64,000 nucleotides of DNA. It comes from Liriodendron chinense (lineage: Eukaryota; Streptophyta; Magnoliopsida; Magnoliales; Magnoliaceae). The stretch spans positions 4,588,001 to 4,652,000 of the forward strand of contig ML058387.1 of assembly GCA_003013855.2 (NCBI GenBank), given 5' to 3'. The position numbers and the translations under genes were made by a program. Under the pieces are notes generated by a model. The model was not told the origin of the DNA, ran no database searches, and saw only the letters and a list, made by a program, of their open reading frames with translations. Of the stretch, positions 47,284-58,970 are shown in pieces (the first letter of the stretch is position 1; each line of letters starts with the position of its first letter).

Positions 47284-50200
47284 TGTAACACCCTAAGATT
47301 TTAGAATAATCTAAATTATAAATTGGTTAACTATTTAAGAAATTAAATAAATGTAATATAAATAAATTAATATTAATTAATCCGTAAGAAATTATAGTAT
47401 GGCTCCTTCATTAAAATTGCTCAACAGGAACCCTAGGATAGTATGGAAGTGGCAGACTTCGCAAAACTTATAAATTTACAAGTACTAGGAAAGTACCATC
47501 AGTCAACTTAAGTTATAGGACCAATTGCAAGTTTTATGATTTCTGAAAATCATTTTCACGCAAAACTCTACATATTAGTTCTAGGGCACGATCCAACCAT
47601 ACATGTCAAATTTCAACTCTCCGATCATCCTACAAAAGCCCTAATCAGAAATCGGGCCATAAGTGGGCCATCTGACTTCGGAACCGTCTCATTTTTGGTG
47701 TTATAGCTTAAAATAATGTAGCCTACATATCTACCGGAGTGGATTTTGCATACACATCACGGTGGGACACACGTGCACCGCGTGCACCACACAGGCGCGG
47801 TCAACCCTTGTTGACCGCGTGTTTGAAGAAAAAAACTCTTCTTCTTCTTCGTTCATCGTTCGCAGCCGCGGCTGAAGCGGACGCTGTCCGCTGGTTCCCT
47901 TCATGCCGTCCGTTCAGGACCGTTGCGGGTGGACCCCACATGAAAGTGGAACACCTAGTGTGGGTGTACGTGCACCGCACATATCAGTCCATGTAAAGGA
48001 CTTCCCCCCTCACCCGTTTCTCCACCCGCTGAAACAGCGGACGCTGTTACAGCGTCCGCGTCTGCCCGAGCCTGCTGGCCATTTACACCATTACTTATAG
48101 TGGCTCCATCAGACGATTTAAACCATCCATCAGGTTCGTACGCCACACGTACGTCGCCCGGTGGTGATATTTTGATCATCCGTTGACCGTACGGACCTCC
48201 TCAGATCACTGTTTAAAGCTTGAAGAATCAAGATCTATCGATCCGTCCTGCATGGACGGACCGTATTCCTCCCGGACCTTCGTGTGGACCCCACTTAGAA
48301 CGCCAACGGTTTATTTTGGTGCAAGAGCAGCGGGAAGGAAGTTTCCTTCTTCATCTCGGATACGTATCCGAGAAATCCGTCCGTAACGCGTCGACCGTCC
48401 ATTCGTCTTTGAGTGCATATATAAGCCATGATAGGCTTCCCTATTCACTCGAAGAAAACACCAGAGATATAGCGAGAGTGAGGAGCGATAGAGAGAAGTA
48501 GCGGTAGAGAGAGAGAGTGAGAGGCCGAGTACGGCTGCTGTTGCTGCCGTTGCTACTGTGCGGCTGTTGCTGTTGTTACGGCTCTTGCTAGGGCAGCAAG
48601 AAAGAGAAAGAAGAAAGAGAAAGAAAGGAAGAAGGAAAAAGAAGAAGAAGAGAAGAAACGAGAGAGAGAGAGAGAGAGAGCGAGAAGCGATGAGAGAGAG
48701 AGAGAGGGAGGTAGCGTGCGGGGCAGCATACGTGCTGCTGTTGTTGGCATTGATGCCGTGTGGCTCTTGCTAGGGCAGCAAGAAAGAAGAAGAAGAAGGA
48801 AACGAGGAAGAAAAGAAGGAGAAAAGAAAAGAAAAGAAAAGAAGAAGAAAGAAGGAAGAAAAAGGAGAAAGAAAGATGAGAGAAGAAGGACCTTCTTTTC
48901 TAGACATCCAAACCGAGTCGACTCGCTGAGCGACTCGCTGAGCCAACCCATATTCAGGTTTAGGCTTGTATAGAGCCTATCGTTCATCACAGGTGAGTGA
49001 TTCATCTCAGAAACTTCTAGTTGATTTCTCTTTTCATATATGTGTTATTCCCTACGTTCAAGTTCCAATTCTCTTTATTATTTCATGTAATGAATCTTTG
49101 GTAAGGATCCCTTCATCAATCTCTTTCTAAATTGAGTTTAGAACAGTATCTCTGATCCCAGGTAAAGGATTCACCTTTCGTTTCCATTCTCCCAATCGTT
49201 CTTTCCATATTTTCTTTCTTGTTGGTTCCTTTCCTCAATTTCTCCTTCTTGTTGTGCAAACCAAATTTTTAGGAATACGCTTGACTTAGGCAACATACTT
49301 ACGATGTCAACAATGTACAACCCTAAATAGTTGTAGCATTAGCCAAATTCTACGTAGTGTTGTCACTAACACTTCCTAATAGACACTCACCTAGGGTTTG
49401 AATAAAGAGAACCTAACGAAGTTAATGCATGCATGGTGTGATTTGATTGAATGATGAATTGCATTATGTGCTTGATGAATGCTTCCATAAATTCATGACA
49501 CGTGCATACATTTATACACGGCGACAGAACAGGAGCATGGTTGATTTGACTCCTGGCGTGCATGGTTGATTTGTCGCCTCGCTGTACCGGTTAGGTGAGC
49601 ATGGTTGATTTGCGACAGGTTCCTAATGTTCAGTGGCAGCGAGTTCTGGTCGTTTCACTTATTGAGCATGGTTGATTTGCTCGGTTGGATCAGTGGTGCA
49701 TGGTTGATTTGCCCACTGGCGTGCATGGTCGATTTGCCGCCTCGTTGTACCGGTTAGGTGAGCATGGTTGATTTGCGACAGGTTCCTAATGTTCAGTGGC
49801 AATGAGTTCCTAGACGTTTATTGCTCTCGCACCTATCATAACATACATGACATTCATGATAATCATATTCCATTGATAATAAATCATAAAGTATATCAAT
49901 CATAACCTTATCCTTGTATATTTCATACAATTCTATCCGTTGATGATTCATCTCCTATCTCTTATTAACTGGAATATTACCTGTGATGGAAATGACCTCA
50001 CTGGGCTTTTAGCTCACCAAATTCACCACAGTTCTTGCAGGTTTTCAAGAAGGAAAAGACATAGACGGAACAAAGTACTCATGAGGGTCACATATCACAC
50101 GAGCGTCGAATGTAATCGATTTGTTTTAGTTTTATGAAATTCAATGTAATAAGATATTAGTGGAAAGGAAACTTTATATTTGGGATTTATTTTAGTAATG

Positions 50201-50308
50201 CGATGTGTGGAATGGAATTTCAAGGAATCTATGCTCGAATTTTCAATTCACGCCCTGGAACTCGGGCTTGGGTTATTGTACTCGGGTTTCGAATTTCAGG
50301 GCGTGACA
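47284..50308 (+). repeat. Full LTR, 3025 bp
   Basis: TGTAACACCC to GGGCGTGACA. TATA box TATATAA at 48418. The transcribed part has the GA-rich leader and the hairpin array. About 99 percent identical by eye to 43755-45890 apart from a 4-bp and a ~36-bp indel in GA-rich sequence. Confidence 0.88.
49530..49806 (+). repeat. Hairpin array with constant loop, second direct copy
   Basis: Same seven loops and stems as 45112-45388, with two base differences outside the stems. Confidence 0.85.
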
Positions 50309-51279
50309 GTAATGGTATACAAATTCTCATGAGATGGGGTTGGTGCTATGGACACTAATCCCGTGTTGTCGGCCTATGCTGGGTTGCTTGCGACTCCCCA
50401 TAGTGACCACTGAGTTTTATTTAAATCGGTTGTATGCGAAAACACTTAAATAAAGGTGAAACTAAAGTCATGCATTTACTTGGCTCCATGTGGGTGTACG
50501 GAATTGAGAATAGGCTAGAGTGTCCTACTTCTCCCGTACACTGTCACGTGTAGATTTGGGCTATGAGCGTCCCGTTTCTCACGTGGTCGGGTAAAACTAT
50601 GGGTTTGTACGTCCCAGGAACCTCTGGTGACTAGTGGCTAGCATGAAGTCGTAACAGGGAGTCTCCCACTTCATGTATTGTAATTCTAGCCAGGGTGACT
50701 TAGCCAGAGCATGCATTCCATGCATTGCATTAACAAAGATTTTTACTTGGTTGTTTTGATTTGATTAAATGATAATATCTTGCCTGCGTTTACTCTGTAC
50801 CGTTATTATTATTCTTGATTGTCTTGGAGGAAATATTCCCCACTATGATAGCGTTTAACGCTATCCCAAACACAATTTAGATGATATAGGTGAAGATCCA
50901 GGTATTGAACCCGATTTTTAAGGAAAAGAGTTCGATGGTTCGTACGATCACATGGCGGATGACGATGTTAGATAAACTTAATTGATGTTATCATTTAGTA
51001 AATATTTCTTTTGAGTAGTTGATACATTTATGGAATTGTAATAAGTCTTCAAGATAAGACATGGTTTTGTATTTTAATTAATCAGTATGGATATTGGTTG
51101 GTTCCCTTATTTAAACATTGATGATGATATAGTAAGTTTGATAGAATAAGATGATAATTGTTTCCGCCATTGTGCTTGAATGCTATATTTCATTATTTAA
51201 CAAATCAATTAGTCTATGATTTACTTGGGAATTCGGCCGTCGTGTAATACACGAGAGTCGAAAATCTCGGGTCGTTACT
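50309..51279. repeat. Right part of the outer LTR element
   Basis: Non-coding; ends GAAAATCTCGGGTCGTTACT just before the CCCTT duplicate. Confidence 0.6.
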
Positions 51280-51284
51280 CCCTT

Positions 51285-51949
51285 AGGCCCGGCCGTTGAT
51301 GGCCCTTATGAATGTCCACAATCATAATGGATTATGTCCTACCTCACTTATATGGAATCACTCTAGGCAGGACTCTTTGGGGACCACCATGATGTATGGG
51401 TTTTATCCACACTGTTCATTATTTTTTCAAATAATTTTAGCCCATGAGCTCAAAAATAAAGCAAATCTAAGACTCAGACTACAGAATGGGATTTGAACAC
51501 CCACCATTAAAAACTTCTTCAGGGACACGAAAGTCTCGGCGAATTTTGAATAATTAAGCTGACATTTGTGTTTTCCCTTCATCCGGACCTTATGAACAGG
51601 TTGGATGACAAATAAAATCATGTTGGGACCCGCCCTTTTAAAAACGGGTCAGGTCTGCAACCTCATTGAAAAGAGAAGTTATATAATACCTGTACAAAGT
51701 ACAGGATGTATTAGAGTAAGCTTTGTTAATCCCATACAGGTGGACGGGTTAACAACTGCACACCACTGTGCACCAGTAGACAAATGAATTATCTAAGCCA
51801 TCCATCAAGTGGATCTCACTATCTAGATGTTAGCATCCAAAGATAAAGGTATTACAATAAGCCTATGGGTTAGAAAACCTGTACTGATTTTTCTCACAAC
51901 TCCGCAATTATTCATTTAATTGTGGCCCACTTGACTAGTGAGCTAACTG
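51285..51949. other. Intergenic repeat DNA
   Basis: Continues the split GGCCCGGCCGTTGATGGCCC repeat, then one half of a foldback element (GGGGACCACCATGATGTATG). No gene. Confidence 0.5.
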
Positions 51950-53420
51950 ATGTAGAACAGGTCGCTGATTATTTCATGGCCCAGATGGATCAAAACAAAG
52001 ACCGGTCGAGGTCGAAAGTGATCCAGACCGTTAGGACCGTAAATCGGTCGTATCTCACAATCCAGAATGAGTTTCGGGACATATAATATATCAATTTGGG
52101 GTAGCTCGAGCTACTTTAGCCAACCAACACTGCTACGCTAGGTTGCCCAGGCCGGAATCGTAAGATTCAACTGTATCGACGGTCATTAGGCTAGTTTATT
52201 TTTAGTTTTATAATTTATAGTAAGTTTTAATTCGATCATAACTTTGCATCTGTAGGGCTTTAGAGTTAGTGCCCAACATGAAAAGGGCTTAGAATATTTA
52301 GTAGAACAACGTGGTTAAGGCCGTTTGATAACTTTCTATTTTTGACCGAAAACCAAAGGTTCCGGTAGGATTGAACGACTTCTATAAATAGTAAGTTTAA
52401 TATTTATAGTAAGTTGCGTTTTCTAAGAGTTTAAGTTGGAGTTGGAGTCTGATACTTTACCTAGGGTTTAGTTTCCTATTTATATGCATTGTATTTCCGT
52501 TTATTGGTCATTCAATTATCAAAAAGCATTATTCAGAATTAATTTCATCTTTTTATTCTTTTATTTCTTCTCGTGGATTCGAGAAAACACTTGGTTAGGG
52601 AGACGGTGATCGACCTACCACGTCCTCCCTACATCACTAACTTGATGATTAGGTAGGTTACCTGAATAGTGGTATTGATGTAGAGGAGGTCGCTCAACTC
52701 TACATAATGAAGATGGACCAAATGAATGACCTATGGAAGATCCCAAGAAAGGATCTAGGTGACTGTAACAAGTAGCAAAATTTTTGCCTGCCGTCTGACC
52801 AGTCGCCCGTCGCCAATGCTGGTTTGACAACCAGCCGAATTTTTGCTCAGAAACAGCCCAACACTCTGGATAGTTTTGGGCCATTTACGACAGGTCGCGT
52901 ACGTAACAGAGTGTCCAAACTATCTTGATGATTTTGGCCGATTTCCGACCGGTCGGTACTAATGTAGATGTGTGTGCGAACTTGCTATTTTGAATCGTTT
53001 TTCTTTCGTTTTGGATTGTTTTTCTTTCCTTTCTCAATTAGGGCTTCTTAGTTATGTAGATTAGGGGTTAGAAATTCTATTTATACTTGCTTTGATTCTT
53101 TTTAGATATTATTAAATAATTTTAATACAATTTCTCTGAGATTTATCTCTGTTTGCTCGTGTTCTTTAAGTGGTTCCTTGAGAAATCAAGGAAGATCAAG
53201 TGTTCATCTTGATAAATCTGTGAATTCAGATATGTTATCCTGCAAGAGAGATGGTGTTCGATCTCATCCTACCTACGGCTATGCTAGGTATTCTGATGAT
53301 GAATGGATATGATGAATGTGACATACATTAACTCAAATTCAACCTAGCAAAAGTATAAAACCTAATAATACCTAAGTCACCGCCCCAAAATCAGAGTTAT
53401 CATAAATTTTGACTATAGTC
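51950..53420 (+). repeat. Two diverged copies of a ~0.72-kb LTR-like repeat
   Basis: TGATGTAGAACAGGTCGCTGA at 51950 and TGATGTAGAGGAGGTCGCTCA at 52676 open two stretches with the same layout: purine-rich head, AT-rich middle with TATTTATA, and a GAGACGGTGATCG or GAGATGGTGTTCG block near the end. No frame of note. Confidence 0.5.
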
Positions 53421-53449
53421 ACATATTTCATTTTAGCTATCTAATAAAT

Positions 53450-53620
53450 GTTAAGGTTGTCAATGGACTATGGTCAGGCTAAGCAAAATATATTTATTTT
53501 ATTTTTTATATAAGCCTGGTTGAACGGTTCAAAATTTGGGCCCAAGCCAACCTTAGGCTCGGCCAATTGATGGCCCTTACAAATGTCTACAATCATATTC
53601 CCTGATCATCAAATAAGCTT
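53450..53620. repeat. Unsplit paralog of the target repeat of the LTR block
   Basis: GGGCCCAAGCCAACCTTAGGCTCGG reads across the point where 35343 and 51285 would join. Confidence 0.6.
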
Positions 53621-53929
53621 TAAACTAAAATTTTGGTAACTTGATAGAGGCAGAGTGCGTCCTGGCCACACATTGAGGGAATCGTTCTAGGTAGGGCTTT
53701 GTGGGGCCCACCATGATGTATGGGTTATATCCACACTGTTTATTCATTTTTCCATATCATTTTAGAGCCTGTTTGGTTGGCGAGGTTAAATGGTATGGAA
53801 TTGCATTAAATGGAATTACATCAATTTTGCATAATGATTGCATGTTTGGAAATACCATAGTATTTTGACGGTCTAATCCTACCGTTAGGATCAAAATTCT
53901 TCCTTTGAGAGTAATACTTAATTAAGTGG

Positions 53930-54025
53930 GTTTTTTTTGGAAGCACACACCCTCACACCCACACACACCACTATGGGTACGGGAACTAATGACTTTAGTG
54001 TTGAAACTCTTTTGAGTCTACCACT
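53930..54025 (-). mobile_element. Decayed SINE, minus strand
   Basis: On the minus strand AAGTGGTAGACTC (A-box-like), a degraded B box and an A-rich tail. No clear TSD. Confidence 0.5.
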
Positions 54026-54507
54026 TGTGTTGAAACCTACATTTGGTGGACTATGGAATTGTAATCAAATGATTGGATTCACAACTGATGTCATTGCATG
54101 CATATGCAACTCTAATATGACATGTAAAGGGCGTATATGGATGGACTGCGTGGATGTAGGGCCCACAAAGGTAGTGGATTTCAAAATCCATTATTGGAAT
54201 TAGGTGATGTGATGCTTAGGATGATCAATCCTTCCCGAGGCCAATGCAATTCCATACCACCTAAATGGACCTGGATTGCATCCAAATCAAGCTTTGGAGG
54301 GAACCACCATAATGTATCTGTTTATCCACTCCATCCATTCCCCATCTAAGATCAAGCCGACCACATGAGATCAAGAATGAGGCAAATCCAACGCTGAGGT
54401 CAGCCACACCAAAGTAAGGGACTGGGCTGCATTTAATGCACCTAGCATTAAATGCAAGGGTCATCTCTGGTGTGACCGACCTGAGTGTCAGATCTGCCTC
54501 ATTCTTG

Positions 54508-54925
54508 TGTAAGACTCCATTAGGTGGGCCACACATGATCATCGGTTTGGATCATGACCGTTGGATTATTCAGATTGAGCGATTCAGTGGGCCCCACTAT
54601 AGTTGTGATCATTGCAAATAGGTTTGGGGCGGGACGCTTGAACCGTGTTCCCTATACGCGGTTATTAAGCCAGATATGGAAACCTACGGTGTGGAGACCC
54701 TAGAGGAGAGAAGTGTGATGGGTAAGCTTCTCTGGCCCTCTTTCTTATAAATATATGTCTTGGTCCCCTCACCAACACACAACAGAAAACCCTAGTCCCC
54801 ATTGAGAGGTTCTCCTAAAGGTGTTAGGTGCGGAAGACCAAGAGTTCTTATCGGCAACACGGCGGCATCAGGAATGTCTTCCCAATCATGTATGGCTTTA
54901 AGATTACAGTATGGACTCCCTATTA
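54508..54925 (+). repeat. Copia 5' LTR, last ~46 bp missing
   Basis: Matches 58491-58908 with about seven differences and stops at CTCCCTATTA, where the inverted segment begins. TATA-like TTATAAATATA near 54746. Confidence 0.93.
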
Positions 54926-54926
54926 A

Positions 54927-56014
54927 GGATTTGCACAGCCGTTTTCAACACATCACCCCACAATTCATATGGAGTTTTCATTCCAGAGTTAGGCTGATTG
55001 CCACCCGCAGGACCCGTAAAACTTTTGCCTGAAGTGTGCTTTCTTTTCTTATTCCCTTTTCGTCCTTGACCAGATGTCACTAGGTGTGCACTTTGTGTTT
55101 TGCTCGACCTTCTGAGTCTCTCTTCCTCCTTAACGTACTGAGATATCAGTTCGTTCAATGTCCACTTTTCCTTTTGAGTATTATAGCTGATTTGGAATTG
55201 ACTGAATTGTGGAGGGAGGGAGTTCAGAACCAAGAAAATCAGGAGTTCATCCTCAATCTTAAGGTCTAATGCGTGGATTTTAGCCACCACATCAGACAAT
55301 CCACCAATGTACTCCCTGATATTTCCTTGATCGTTATAGGTGGCTTGAGTCAATTTATGTAAAAGTGAACTCAGCTCAGCTTTATCCGATTTCTGAAATC
55401 ATTTTCCTATTTCAGTCAAGAAATCTTTAGCTTTCTCAGTGTCGGGCATGACACCCTGCATGGTCTCAGAAATCGAGTTCTTTATGATCTTGAGACACAT
55501 CTAATTTGACTTGGTCCAGGCCTTGTAGTGAGCCTTTGCTGAATCCGTACTAGAATCAGTTGGAGTAGGAGGCTCTACTTCCTCCAGGGCCAAGTCCAAG
55601 TCCATGCAACTTAGGACTATTTCAACGGACGACTTCCATTTGGAATAGTTGGACCCAGTAAGCAAAGGTATGGAATTGAATTGTGTTGGAATATTTGAAA
55701 CAGTCATAGCTGGACATTCAAAGCATAAAACTCACATTAATAATCAAGTCCCTTATAACAATGCATGAACATAAACCACAAATATCATGCATGTATATTC
55801 ATTCGATTGATTTGGGCCTTCAATCAAATGACCTAGAATGATGATGGGCCATAATCATCAAAATCTGGCAAGAGCCCAGCGTATCATCACAATTCCTCCT
55901 TTGGGCGAAATTATAACATACAGGAGGCTCTACTGAACATGAAGCTGATCTATGCTAGTGAAATAAATCTAAGACGTCCATCACCTTTGGGTGAAATGAA
56001 TCTCTGATACCAAA
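54927..56014 (-). pseudogene. Inverted Copia segment: primer site, gag, integrase fragment
   Basis: On the minus strand: TTGGTATCAGAGA primer site (56013-56001), Gag N-terminus from 55707 (LLTGSNYSKWKSSVEIVL), two stops, and the UBN2-type part (REYIGGLSDVVAKIHALD, LNSLPPQFSQF). Then protease and most of integrase are missing. It continues with a 24-bp block (54981-54958) identical to 56041-56064, then LKTAVQILNR of integrase. Confidence 0.88.
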
Positions 56015-57900
56015 TTAATAGGGTCCCTAGTAAGGCTGTAATGAAAACTCCATATGAATTGTGGACAGGGCGAAAGCCTAGTCTACGATATTTTCATGTA
56101 TGGGGTTGTCCTGCAGAAGCCAAACCATATAACCCGCATGAAAGAAAACTTGACCCTAGAACTGTTAGTTGCTTCTTTATTGGATACCCAGAAAGATCAA
56201 AAGGATTCAGATTTTATTGTCCATCATATTCCATGAGAGTCATTGAGACTATGAATGCTAGGTTTATTGAGAACACTGAAGATAGTGGGAGCATAAATTT
56301 AAGAGATATTGTATTTGAGGAAGAGCGGATTGTGATTCCCACCACAATCATTCAGAGTAGCATGGTTGTCCGTCCAGCAGTGGACCCTGAGATCCCTATG
56401 GACGACCATGCACAACCTCAAATACAATCCACTGATGAGGAAATGGAAAACCCAATTCAGAATAATGAGCCATTAAGACGATCACATAGAGAGAGAAGAT
56501 CTGCAATACCAGATGATTACATCATCTATTTGCAGGAGCATAAGTTTGACATTGGGGTTGAAAAGGATCCTGTATCCCTTTCACAGGTCGAACAAAGTGC
56601 GGATTCTTCTCATTGGTTCGATGCCATGAAAGATGAATTGAAATCCATGAAGGACAACAAAGTTTGGGACCTTGTTGAATTGCCTGAAGGGATTAGGCCG
56701 ATTGATTGTAAATGTGTATTTAAAACCAAACGGGACTCTAAGGGCAATATCGAAAGGTATAAAGCCAGGCTAGTTGCAAAGGGTTTCACTCAGCGTGAGG
56801 GCATTGACTTTAAGGAGACTTTCTCACCTGTATTTAAGAAAGACTCCTTTAGGATCATTATGACTCTTGTGACTCATATGGATTTGGAGCTACATCAAAT
56901 GGACGTGAAAACTGCGTTTCTCAATGGAGATCTAATGAAGAACGTATATATGTTGCAGCCAGAAGGTTTTAAAGCCAAAGGCTCAGAACATCTGGTCTGC
57001 AAACTTAAGAAGTCCATTTATGGGTTGAAACAGGCATCATGGCAGTGGTACCTAAAGTTTCATGAAGTTGTTTCCCCATATGGTTTCATTGAAAACACTG
57101 CGGATGAGTGCATATATGTGAAAATCAGTGGGAGTAAGTTTATCATTTTGGTCTTGTATGTTGACGACATTTTATTGGCCAGTAGTGATATTGGATTGTT
57201 GCGTGAGACTAAGAAATTTCTATCTCAAAATTTTGAGATGAAAGATCTTGGTGATGCTTCATTTGTCATCGGCATTCAGATTAGCCGGAACAGATCACGT
57301 GGATTACTTGGCTTGTCGCAGAGGGCCTATATTGATAGGGTTCTCGAAGGGTTTGGCATGCAAGGTTGTGCTCCTGGCCAAGCACCTATTGTAAAAGGTG
57401 ACAAATTTGGTCAATTTTAATGTCCTAAGAATGACCTAGAAAAGGACAAGATGAAAGCTATTCCGTATGCGTCAGCAGTAGGGAGCATCATGTATGCTCA
57501 GGTCTGTACGCGTCTAGATATTGCTTTTGTGGTTGGAATGTTGGGCAGGTACCTTAGCAATCCAGGAATGAATCATTGGATAGCTGTAAAGAAAGTGTTG
57601 CGCTACCTGTAAAGGACAAAGGACTTCGCACTCACATATAGAAGGTCTGACCATTTAGAGCTGGTTAGATATACAAATGCAGATTTTGTTAGCTGCCTTC
57701 AGCGAGAGTTCCATTGCGAGCTACATTCATAATGAAATTATACTATAAAAAACGTGACATGATTTGGCTGCTTCATCTACGATGAAAGTGGAATATGTAG
57801 CTTCTCTTGAGCCTACGCATGAGGCGATATGGCTGCAAGTTTTATTCAGTACAGAATTGTCTAATGTCTATAGAACTCATTTGCATGAAGCAGATGAGGA
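56015..57900 (+). pseudogene. Copia pol remnant: integrase C-terminal part, reverse transcriptase, RNase H
   Basis: Open from NRVPSKAV through MKTPYELWTGRKPS, VWGCPAEAKPYNP, the RT core (KCVFKTKRDSKGNIERYKAR, QMDVKTAFLNG, YVDDILLASSD) to a stop at 57418-57420, where a Gln codon is expected. RNase H follows (PYASAVGSIMYA) with a second Gln-type stop in RYL*RTKDF near 57610 and later frameshifts. The YVDD catalytic motif is intact. Confidence 0.9.
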
Positions 57901-58480
57901 TGGATCTACTCCTTAAAGGTCAGTTTGTCACGTAATTTTTGAGACATTTGTCTTTCATGGGATTTGGTGACCCAAAGAAATATTGGATTAGTGGGAGCTT
58001 CAGTTTGATCCGATTCAGGTATAGACATTGGAGATCTCATTTTGATGATTCTGTTATTCAGTCTATATCTTGTTTCTCATTCAGCGTGCACATTCAGTTT
58101 TGAGCAGGCAAGAATTTAGTTTGTGTCTTGGAGACACGTTCAGTAGGACCACTTGAAGATAAACACGTATGATCACATAAGACGTGTAATCTTCATACCA
58201 CACCCCATATCATTGATCCATGTCGTTAAGGCTATTGGTATCTGTGATTGTGATTCGTCACACTTCGAAAATATTAAATGTTGTGTTGACTACCACGATT
58301 CAATATCAGTGGTCTTGATGGACCGGATCTGACAAGCGTTGCTCATAATTATCCAACGGTATTGTTTTGAAATCAGTAGGGCGCCCATTAGGAACTTTTG
58401 AAACAAATGCGTTTTATGAAATTATTTTTCACAAAATAAAATAAAATGTTTTGTTTTCTTTCAGAGATCAGTGTAGCCCA

Positions 58481-58490
58481 AGTGGGAGAA
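58481..58490 (+). promoter_or_regulatory. Copia polypurine tract
   Basis: AGTGGGAGAA directly before the 3' LTR. Confidence 0.85.
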
Positions 58491-58954
58491 TGTAAGACTC
58501 CATTAGGTGGGCCACACATGATCATCGGTTTGGATCATGACCGTTGGATTATTCAGATTGAGCGATTCAGTGGGCCCCACTATAGTTGTGATCATTGCAA
58601 ATAGGTTTGGGGCGGGACGCTTGAACCGTGTTCCCTATACGCGGTTATTAAGCCAGATATGGAAACCTACGGTGTGGAGACCCTAGAGGAGAGAAGTGTG
58701 ATGGGTAAGCTTCTCTGGCCCTCTTTCTTATAAATATATGTCTTGGTCCCCTCACCAACACACAAGAGAAAACCCTAGTCCCCATTGAGAGGTTCTCCTA
58801 AAGGTGTTAGGTGCGGAAGACCAAGAGTTCTTATCGGTAACACGACGGCATCGGGAATGTCTTCCCAATCATGTATGACTTTAAGATTACAGTATGGACT
58901 CTCTATTATTGATGTATAGACGATCCTATCATTCCGCTATAGGTAAGATTTACA
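58491..58954 (+). repeat. Copia 3' LTR, complete (464 bp)
   Basis: TGTAAGACTCC to GATTTACA, followed by TSD TCTTG. It retains the ~46 bp lost from the 5' copy. Confidence 0.93.
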
Positions 58955-58970
58955 TCTTGGTCTTATGCCT

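Larger units (their letters stand above)
35344..51284. mobile_element. Composite LTR-retrotransposon block, 15.9 kb, TSD CCCTT
   Basis: CCCTT lies at 35344-35348 and 51280-51284. The block begins TGTAACGCCCC and ends GGGTCGTTACT, a TG...CA-type terminus with one base changed. Joining the flanks restores a repeat whose unsplit relative is at 53450-53620. Inside are a related LTR-like segment starting near 38686 (ATTACACCCCAGATTTTC), an inverted LTR, and a second element with two direct LTRs. No gag or pol frame was found anywhere, so the elements are non-autonomous. Confidence 0.8.
54503..58959 (+). mobile_element. Copia LTR retrotransposon with internal inversion, TSD TCTTG
   Basis: TCTTG lies at 54503-54507 and 58955-58959. 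The element runs TGTAAGACTCC (54508) to GATTTACA (58954). The LTRs are about 98 percent identical by eye over 418 bp. The order is abnormal: truncated 5' LTR, inverted integrase fragment, inverted gag, inverted primer site, then integrase C-terminal part and reverse transcriptase in normal orientation, polypurine tract, 3' LTR. It cannot be autonomous. Confidence 0.93.

Noticed and set aside
46848..47291. 147-codon minus-strand frame
   Set aside because: Lies antisense across LTR junction motifs; no recognisable domain.
41105..49806. CRISPR-like array reading of the repeated GCATGGTTGATTTG
   Set aside because: Eukaryotic LTR context, irregular spacing, short repeat and spacers that pair with each other; a hairpin array explains it better.
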